A stretch of DNA of 9,640 bases, from positions 1 through 9,640 of the forward strand of contig MGWJ01000009.1 of the NCBI GenBank assembly GCA_001800945.1. Reading direction: 5' to 3'. The notes beneath the pieces were generated by a model. It was not told the origin of the DNA, did no database searches, and saw nothing but the letters and a program-made list of their open reading frames with translations. Positions 1 through 4,777 of this stretch are shown here, piece by piece. Position numbers and translations under genes: made by a program. The DNA comes from Flavobacteria bacterium RIFCSPLOWO2_12_FULL_31_7 (GTDB taxonomy: Bacteria > Bacteroidota > Bacteroidia > Flavobacteriales > Flavobacteriaceae). The first letter of the stretch is position 1; each line of letters begins with the position of its first letter.

Positions 1-745
1 CAAAACTATAGGTGTGAAAGTGAATTTTTTCGTTCGCTTCATGTTGCACGATATATGCGATAAGTTTATTTAAGTGACCCCGAATGTTTTCTTTTTGTTT
101 ATTGTTATAAATGTAATTTTCTAAAGTAATAAATTCAGCTGCAATTTTAGTTAGAATAATATTTGATTCGGGCATGAATAAAATAAAAGTAATAGTAAGT
201 AAAATGCCGTATTTAATAACCAAAGCCAAACCATTCTTAGGATTCATGTTATTATAGCTGTCAAAATTGAAGGTGTTATCAAATGTCATGATTAATAAAG
301 GCAATAATGATAATACGGCTAGTGACATGATTAAAAATAGAAAAAACATATAAATGGTTTTTCCACCTTTTTGAAAAGTTGATTTCTTAAACAGATTTAC
401 AAAAATCTTGGGAAATCGTCTTAGGACTAATAGAAGTAAACTTACGTTTTTGAACAACAAGTTTTTGCTTTGATAGTTTTGATTGAGTTCTTTACTATAT
501 TCGAAATCATATAGTTTGTAAACCAATTTATCTGAATCTGATTTTTCTGATCCTTTAGGGTGTTCAAAAATTTTTATAACTAAACTGCTCTGTTCGTTAT
601 AGTAATAAATTTTTTCAATTTTGGTATAATACAAATAGTCAAAAGTAGCATCCTCTAACTCTTTTACATATCGAGCAGCATATTTTTCTACAGTTTCATT
701 GTCTGTAGCATGTTCTAAACCAGAAATATATAAACCAACAGCCAT
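1..745 (-). CDS. Membrane protein, possible alpha/beta-hydrolase domain; 3' end beyond window
   Basis: This minus-strand frame is open from the ATG at 745-743 to the window edge: 248 codons with no stop, so the C-terminus is missing. Residues 1-125 are soluble and begin MAVGLYISGLEHA. Two hydrophobic segments follow, at about 131-154 and 172-191, joined by a short polar loop. A soluble stretch then ends, at the edge, in IHFHTYSF. Those last residues resemble the strand and nucleophile elbow of alpha/beta hydrolases (x-S-x-G with Ser247), and the next codon begins with G, but the proof lies outside the window. The gene follows the response regulator on the same strand after an 82-base gap that holds a 33-bp regulatory element ending 42 bases before the ATG. 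It therefore probably has its own controlled promoter. That it is a membrane protein is well supported; the hydrolase call is an inference. Confidence 0.6.
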   Translation of the reverse strand, partial: MAVGLYISGLEHATDNETVEKYAARYVKELEDATFDYLYYTKIEKIYYYNEQSSLVIKIFEHPKGSEKSDSDKLVYKLYDFEYSKELNQNYQSKNLLFKNVSLLLLVLRRFPKIFVNLFKKSTFQKGGKTIYMFFLFLIMSLAVLSLLPLLIMTFDNTFNFDSYNNMNPKNGLALVIKYGILLTITFILFMPESNIILTKIAAEFITLENYIYNNKQKENIRGHLNKLIAYIVQHEANEKIHFHTYSF

Positions 746-787
746 AGTCTAAAGAATAAGTATAAAATTACTCTTTAGTTTTGTCTT

Positions 788-820
788 ATTTTACGGTTTT
801 TTAAACTAATACTTACGGTT
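788..820 (-). promoter_or_regulatory. 33-bp LytTR-type regulatory element upstream of the membrane protein gene
   Basis: On the minus strand this reads two AACCGTAA boxes whose starts are 22 bp apart. It matches the element at 1506-1538 at 30 of 33 positions, in inverted orientation; the only differences are the three bases at 803-805. Two imperfect 9-bp direct repeats separated by 12-13 bp is the known binding geometry of LytTR domains, and the first box (ACCGTAAGT) fits 8 of 9 positions of the published LytTR consensus. The element ends 42 bases before the start codon at 745. About 17 bases after it comes TAATTTTA, a one-mismatch version of the -7 consensus TAnnTTTG. No -33 box is seen, as expected if an activator bound here replaces it. 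Confidence 0.6.
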
Positions 821-827
821 TTAAAAT

Positions 828-1505
828 TTATATCAATTTTAGCTTTTTACAGATGTTTATAAGGGCTTCATCTGATATTTTTTGGTCGGCTAATTGCCTT
901 TTAATGTTGGCTTTACGTTTTTCAATGGTGCTTAAAGAAATATCAAGATATTCTGGAATGTGTTTGGTTTGAATACCTTTTTCTAAAAGTAAAATAATTT
1001 GAGTGTCATATTCATCCCAATGTAATGTATTACTCATTAATGTTTGTAATGATTTAGTAATCGTGGGACTAAAGTAATTTTCACCTTCTTTAATTTTAAA
1101 AAAGATAGTTGGAAACGTACTGAAATCAATGTCATTTTTAGAAATAAAACCTTCTGGATTTACGGTTTTAAGTACTTTGTTTAATATAAGGTGTTCACTA
1201 TGCATGGTTAGCATGATAATTTTACACTCAGGAAATTTCTCTTTCACAATTACTGCTAAGTCAGAACCCGATAAAATTTTCTCATTTTCGTAAGGTGGTA
1301 AATTGATATCCATCAAAGCTATATCAATTTTTTTATTGTTTTTGGCAGTTGTTTCGATGATTTTATATCCCATTTCACAACTTGTAGCCTTTAAAAAAGT
1401 ATAACTATTCTCTTTCATTTCTTTTGAAATTAAGTTGATATAGGCATCAGAAGTGAACGGATGGTCGTCTACTACTAAAATTGTAAATTTTTTCATTTTT
1501 TTCAT
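828..1505 (-). CDS. LuxR/NarL-type response regulator (receiver plus HTH)
   Basis: This 225-residue protein is a two-component response regulator. The N-terminal receiver (about 7-145) is complete: acidic pair D13-D14 (VVDDHP), phospho-acceptor D66 (ALMDINLP), switch T100 (IIMLT) and conserved K123 (ISK). The C-terminus (about 163-212) is a LuxR/GerE-like helix-turn-helix, with EYLDISLSTIEKRKANIK as the recognition region. It should be phosphorylated by a HisKA_3-type histidine kinase; the one encoded at 2677-4684 is the obvious candidate, though that gene is broken here. The start could be M1 (1505) or M4 (1496). The gene is divergent from the LytTR gene at 1583 and shares its 77-base upstream region. 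A perfect TAAATTTG -7 element lies at 1574-1567 on this strand, which puts the 1506-1538 boxes inside the likely leader. Confidence 0.9.
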   Translation of the reverse strand: MKKMKKFTILVVDDHPFTSDAYINLISKEMKENSYTFLKATSCEMGYKIIETTAKNNKKIDIALMDINLPPYENEKILSGSDLAVIVKEKFPECKIIMLTMHSEHLILNKVLKTVNPEGFISKNDIDFSTFPTIFFKIKEGENYFSPTITKSLQTLMSNTLHWDEYDTQIILLLEKGIQTKHIPEYLDISLSTIEKRKANIKRQLADQKISDEALINICKKLKLI

Positions 1506-1538
1506 AACCGTAAGTATTAGGCCAAAAAACCGTAAAAT
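1506..1538 (+). promoter_or_regulatory. 33-bp LytTR-type regulatory element upstream of the LytTR gene
   Basis: This is the partner of the element at 788-820. Box 1 is ACCGTAAGT (1507-1515) and box 2 is ACCGTAAAA (1529-1537). The start-to-start distance is 22 bp, which matches LytTR direct-repeat geometry. A third partial box, CGTAAGG, follows at 1539-1545. The element ends 44 bases before the GTG start at 1583. TAAATTG at 1557-1563 is a near-match to the -7 element, 18 bases downstream, almost the same spacing as at the other copy. The element also abuts the start codon of the divergent response regulator, so occupancy could repress that gene while activating the LytTR gene. The binding protein is inferred. 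Confidence 0.6.
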
Positions 1539-1566
1539 CGTAAGGTAAAATGGTGTTAAATTGCAT

Positions 1567-1574
1567 CAAATTTA
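1567..1574 (-). promoter_or_regulatory. Candidate -7 promoter element for the response regulator gene
   Basis: The minus strand reads TAAATTTG, a perfect match to the Bacteroidota -7 consensus TAnnTTTG, 61 bases upstream of the ATG at 1505. No TTTG -33 box is seen at the expected distance. Because the motif is AT-rich and short, a chance match is possible. Confidence 0.3.
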
Positions 1575-1582
1575 ATTAAATA

Positions 1583-2284
1583 GTGCTAATTTCCTATATA
1601 ATAATTGACGCAACTCAAACATTAACAAAAGAATCGGATAGATTCTTAGAGTTTAATGAGCTGTTATGTGTTGGAAATAGTACTACTTACGATGAAGCTA
1701 TAGATTTAATTTTAGAAAAAAAACCCCAACTAATTTTTTTTAATTTTTCTAGTGAAATTCCCTTACATCTATTAATGAATATTCAACAATATTTAGATAA
1801 GTTGCCTTATGTGATTGCATTTAATCCTACAGAAGAAAATGCATATAAAGCATTAAAGCATGGGGTGATGGATTATGTACTAACACCAAATATTGAATCG
1901 GAGTTGCGAAAATCTGTTTTAAAATTTATCAAATTCTATAAAGATACTTCTGCTGAAAAACTTTGTATTAAATCAAATGGAGATTATCATTTTATTTCTT
2001 TAGATGAGATTATTTATTTGAAAGCAGACAACAATACTACCGATTTTTATTTACAATCTGGAAAGGTAATCTCTGGTTTTAAAACCATGAAATATTTTGA
2101 AGGACAATTGCCTTTTTATTTTTTTAGAGTACATAACAGTTATATTGTGAATATAAAGTTCGTCACCAGAATTAATTTAGGAAAGTTTGATTGTTTTCTA
2201 TTTGACAGCATGTATAAGATTCCTTTTTCAAGGACTTATAGAGATAATATTGACGCCATTATTAATAGAATTGGCAAATTTTAA
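1583..2284 (+). CDS. LytTR-family DNA-binding regulator with degenerate receiver domain
   Basis: This 233-residue protein has a receiver-like N-terminal domain (about 3-115) and a LytTR DNA-binding domain (about 126-230; landmarks DEIIYLKADNNTT, FFRVHNSYIVNI and IPFSRTYRDNI). It is organised like LytT/AlgR-type regulators. The receiver looks non-phosphorylatable: the acceptor Asp of the usual LDI motif is N54 (LIFFNF), the acidic pair is reduced to D9-A10, and the conserved KP lysine is T101 (VLTP). It may therefore work without phosphorylation, or sense through partner binding. Translation probably begins at GTG 1583: the frame is closed by TAA at 1577-1579, and the protein then begins LISYIIIDA as receivers do. 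Its own promoter carries LytTR-like boxes, which suggests autoregulation. The gene is followed at once by a hairpin. Confidence 0.88.
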   Translation: MLISYIIIDATQTLTKESDRFLEFNELLCVGNSTTYDEAIDLILEKKPQLIFFNFSSEIPLHLLMNIQQYLDKLPYVIAFNPTEENAYKALKHGVMDYVLTPNIESELRKSVLKFIKFYKDTSAEKLCIKSNGDYHFISLDEIIYLKADNNTTDFYLQSGKVISGFKTMKYFEGQLPFYFFRVHNSYIVNIKFVTRINLGKFDCFLFDSMYKIPFSRTYRDNIDAIINRIGKF

Positions 2285-2290
2285 AAAAAT

Positions 2291-2322
2291 GGTAACTTAC
2301 CATTAAAAATAGGTGAGTTACT
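2291..2322 (+). terminator. Stem-loop after the LytTR gene, possible terminator
   Basis: GTAACTTACC (2292-2301) pairs with GGTGAGTTAC (2312-2321) over ten positions with one U-G wobble, and 2291/2322 add a further G-U pair. The loop is ten A/T-rich bases. The hairpin begins seven bases after the stop codon at 2284. A U-run is lacking downstream (CTCGTGTTTG), so termination is plausible but not certain. It could instead be a processing signal or a palindromic protein-binding site. Confidence 0.45.
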
Positions 2323-2384
2323 CGTGTTTGAATACCAACTGCTTTATAGTCAGTATTTTGTAAGTTCTTTCGTTTTCTGTTCTA

Positions 2385-2392
2385 TAAATTTG
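2385..2392 (+). promoter_or_regulatory. Candidate -7 promoter element for the small lipoprotein gene
   Basis: TAAATTTG matches the Bacteroidota -7 consensus exactly and lies 41 bases before the ATG at 2434. The nearest upstream TTTG (2357-2360) leaves 24 bases between the boxes, somewhat longer than usual, so only the -7 element is well supported. The leader between it and the gene is A-rich and lacks a Shine-Dalgarno sequence, as is normal in this phylum. Confidence 0.4.
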
Positions 2393-2433
2393 ATAAACCA
2401 AAAAAAAACTAATAACCATTAAATTATCAAATT

Positions 2434-2622
2434 ATGAAAACGTATTCTTTTATTGCTGTAATAGCTATCGCTTTAGTTTTAACTTCTTGTTCTGCAGATG
2501 GTGAAGATACCAATTATGCAAAACCAGAACAAATGCAACAGTTTGATTCATTTGATATGAATGCCAAAGAAGGGGACACTATCGCTGAAGGTGACCCAAT
2601 AAAACCAATAAAAAGAGATTAA
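2434..2622 (+). CDS. Small lipoprotein of 62 residues, unknown function
   Basis: The protein begins with a type II signal peptide: MKTY, a hydrophobic core at about 5-16, and the lipobox LTSC with lipidated Cys19. The mature part is only about 44 residues. It is polar and mostly acidic, contains no further Cys and ends in a Pro/Lys tail (DPIKPIKRD). No catalytic or folded domain is visible, so it is probably a surface- or periplasm-anchored peptide. It has its own putative promoter and a terminator that overlaps its stop codon, so it looks monocistronic. It lies between the LytTR regulator and the TPR kinase, which suggests it may be an output of, or a sensor accessory to, this regulatory cluster. 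That link is only positional. Confidence 0.75.
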   Translation: MKTYSFIAVIAIALVLTSCSADGEDTNYAKPEQMQQFDSFDMNAKEGDTIAEGDPIKPIKRD

Positions 2623-2635
2623 AGTTATCTCTTTT
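2611..2635 (+). terminator. Rho-independent-type terminator after the small lipoprotein
   Basis: AAAAGAGAT (2611-2619) and ATCTCTTTT (2627-2635) form a perfect 9-bp inverted repeat with a seven-base loop. The descending arm ends in a T-tract and the ascending arm starts with an A-tract, so it could work in both directions. The stop codon of the lipoprotein (2620-2622) lies in the loop. It would separate the lipoprotein transcript from the kinase gene. Confidence 0.6.
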
Positions 2636-2650
2636 CCAATAATATTTTTA

Positions 2651-2658
2651 TATTTTTG
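2651..2658 (+). promoter_or_regulatory. Candidate -7 promoter element for the sensor kinase gene
   Basis: TATTTTTG fits TAnnTTTG and lies 18 bases before the TTG start at 2677, just after the preceding terminator. No -33 box is recognisable. The site is plausible because the kinase gene needs a promoter between the terminator and its start. Confidence 0.35.
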
Positions 2659-2676
2659 GTTCATAAAAATTAATTT

Positions 2677-3030
2677 TTGAAAAACGCTTTAATACTTTTA
2701 ATTACAATCATCTCTATCTTTTCATGTAAAAAGGATAGAGATGATTTTGCTTTAAAAGATGACGTGTTTATGTCTAAGAAATACATCTATTTATCTAATA
2801 ATGAAAAGCGTATTTTTTTAGATTCTATTAATAATGTGGTTGACGATATTTCTATTGATTCTGTCAGAATGAATAAATTAATAGCATTGTCTTCTGAATA
2901 TTATTTTTTAAAAGACGATCGTAAATCATTTGTTTTATCCAAAGAAGCATTTGAAATTGCTAAACAGACTAAGGATTCATTTAGTGGGACGGACATTATA
3001 TTATATGGCGGATTGTTTTCGAGAAAATAA
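2677..3030 (+). pseudogene. N-terminal fragment of the TPR sensor kinase, cut off by a frameshift
   Basis: This frame encodes the first part of the kinase that continues at 2930-4684. It starts with TTG at 2677; that start is convincing because it gives MKNALILLITIISIFSC, a type II signal peptide with Cys17 in the lipobox. The following residues to about 103 are helical and TPR-like (KSFVLSKEAFEIAKQTKDS). After codon 104 (around 2986) the frame runs into unrelated residues and stops at 3030. Dropping one G from GGG at 2986-2988 joins it smoothly to the next frame as KDSFS-GRTLYYMADCF, giving a single protein of about 668 residues. As it stands it would make a 117-residue lipoprotein stub. It could reflect a real mutation, a sequence error or, less likely, programmed +1 slippage. 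Confidence 0.8.
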
Positions 3031-4684
3031 TAAAGATAGTGCTTTTTATTATCTGAAACAATCTGAAAAAATATATTTATTAATAAAGAATGATGATCGC
3101 TTAGCTAAAGTGCATTATAACAAAGCTTATTTGTTATTTTATGAAGGTAATTATACTGAAAGTGAAATAGAAGTAGTAAAAGCATTAAATTATTTGAAAA
3201 AAGGAGATAATTTAGAACTTTTATACATGTGTAATTCGTTGCAGGGCTCTAATCATACCGAATTAGAAGAATACGATAAAGCTCTAGATTATTTTAAACA
3301 AGCTGCAAGTACTTTACAAAAAATGCAAAAATTAGGTTTGAATGTTGCAGAGATTAATGATTATAATGTAATTAACACCATTGATATTTGTAATATTTAT
3401 GATAAAATGGGAGAATACTCAAAATCTCTTAGCATTTTAAAAGAAATTATATCTCAAAAAACAATATCTAAAGATTCTAAAATTTATAACACTGTAATTG
3501 GAAACATTGCTTATTCATTAATGAAAATGGGTAAGTATCAAGAAGCTAATCAATATTTCCAATACGCAATTCAATTATCTAAGAATAGCGAAAACACACA
3601 AAATTACTTATATAAAATTATAAACTTTGGTGAGTACCATTTATTAACAAAAGATACAGTAAAAGCCAATGCTTTATTAAATGAAGCTTTAGAATTATCC
3701 AAACAATTGAAAAGTGGTAAAGAAGAACTGAAAACGTTAAAATTCTTATCAGATGCTAATCCTAAAAAAGCTTCTTTTTACAATAATGAATATGTTAGAA
3801 TTAGTGATAGTATCGTAAAAAAACAAAGAGCTAGTAGAGATAAATTTGCTCGTATTGAGTTTGAAACGAGTCAAGTTGAAGATCAAAATAAACTACTAAA
3901 CTATAAAAATATTGCGCTGTTATTAGGAATAATTATTTCCATAATTGTCTTTCTTTTAATTATTTATATCAGACATAAAATTTCCTTGAAAAAAGAGTTA
4001 TACCTTTTAGAACAGAAAAATATTGCTGATAAAGAATTATTCAATCTTACCAATGAATTTCAAATTGAACTTGTAAATACGAAACAAAATGAACAGAATC
4101 GTATTTCAAAAGAATTACATGATGGTATTATGAATCAGATTTATGGTGTGCGACTTAATTTAGGTTTTTTAAATGAATTTGACGATTCAGCATCAAAAGA
4201 AAAAAGATTAATATTAGTCAAAGAATTACAAAAAATTGAAGCTGAAATCAGAACACTTTCTCATGATTTAAGTTCTGAAAATAATTTTAATAATTCAGAT
4301 TTCAACTTTTTATTGCATAACTTAATTCAATCTAATAATAATATTTCTAATACCGTATTTACTATCGATATTGATGAAACTATTGATTGGGACAACTATT
4401 CTTCACTGTTAAAAATTAATGTTTATAGAATTCTACAGGAATTGTTTTTGAATGTTAATAAATACGCGACTGCTCAAAATTGTACTTTAAAAATAAGTGC
4501 ACATGATTCCGTTCTTTATGTAACGGTTTCTGATGATGGAATTGGTTTTAACGTGTCCAAAACAAATGATGGAATTGGATTGAAAAATATTAAAGAACGT
4601 TTAGAACTTCTTAATGGTAGCGTTAATATATTAAGTCAAAGCAATCAGGGTGCACAGTTTAATATTTCAATCCCTATAAATTAA
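2930..4684 (+). CDS. TPR sensor histidine kinase (HisKA_3/HATPase), main body; 5' end frameshifted
   Basis: This frame of 584 residues holds most of a membrane-bound histidine kinase. About six TPR-like helix pairs fill residues 20-275 (for example EYDKALDYFKQA and GKYQEANQYFQYAIQLS). One transmembrane helix at about 328-347 precedes a charged linker. The HisKA_3 dimerisation domain carries the phospho-acceptor His397 in RISKELHDGI. The HATPase domain has an N-box with N508 (ELFLNVNKYA), a G1 box DDGIGF (535-540) and a G2 region GIGLKNIKER. The TPRs should sense a signal outside the inner membrane, and the kinase should phosphorylate a NarL-type regulator such as the one at 828-1505. Residues 1-19 are out-of-frame sequence; true homology begins near GRTLYYM. 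Without the frameshift the protein would start at 2677, with His at position 481. An internal ATG exists at 3005, but no good signal peptide follows it. Confidence 0.88.
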   Translation: MFYPKKHLKLLNRLRIHLVGRTLYYMADCFRENNKDSAFYYLKQSEKIYLLIKNDDRLAKVHYNKAYLLFYEGNYTESEIEVVKALNYLKKGDNLELLYMCNSLQGSNHTELEEYDKALDYFKQAASTLQKMQKLGLNVAEINDYNVINTIDICNIYDKMGEYSKSLSILKEIISQKTISKDSKIYNTVIGNIAYSLMKMGKYQEANQYFQYAIQLSKNSENTQNYLYKIINFGEYHLLTKDTVKANALLNEALELSKQLKSGKEELKTLKFLSDANPKKASFYNNEYVRISDSIVKKQRASRDKFARIEFETSQVEDQNKLLNYKNIALLLGIIISIIVFLLIIYIRHKISLKKELYLLEQKNIADKELFNLTNEFQIELVNTKQNEQNRISKELHDGIMNQIYGVRLNLGFLNEFDDSASKEKRLILVKELQKIEAEIRTLSHDLSSENNFNNSDFNFLLHNLIQSNNNISNTVFTIDIDETIDWDNYSSLLKINVYRILQELFLNVNKYATAQNCTLKISAHDSVLYVTVSDDGIGFNVSKTNDGIGLKNIKERLELLNGSVNILSQSNQGAQFNISIPIN

Positions 4685-4753
4685 ATTTATAACTGATAGA
4701 GAATTACTAGCTTTTTTAATGCTAAATCTTATAAATAGAATTAAAGTATTCCT

Positions 4754-4761
4754 TAAATTTG
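4754..4761 (+). promoter_or_regulatory. Candidate -7 promoter element for the GAF-HD operon
   Basis: TAAATTTG matches the -7 consensus exactly, 16 bases before the ATG at 4778, so the leader would be only about ten bases long. No TTTG box lies at the proper distance upstream. The 93-base gap after the kinase gene contains no other clear signal and no convincing hairpin, so read-through from the kinase is also possible. Confidence 0.3.
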
Positions 4762-4777
4762 TTTAAAATACAATTCT

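Noticed and set aside
749..778. CTAAAGA/TCTTTAG inverted repeat upstream of the membrane protein gene
   Set aside because: The stem is only 7 bp with a 16-base AT-rich loop that overlaps the likely -7 region, so chance is likely in such AT-rich DNA.
821..1505. Response regulator gene as a phase-variable invertible segment
   Set aside because: The flanking arms are a true inverted repeat, but no recombinase gene is in the window. The arms also carry paired boxes at fixed distances from two start codons, which regulation explains better. It is kept only as an alternative in the findings.
2970..3000. Programmed +1 frameshift in the kinase gene
   Set aside because: No stop codon lies in the slip position, and no known slippery sequence or stimulatory structure is visible at 2983-2990. 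A simple insertion explains the data.
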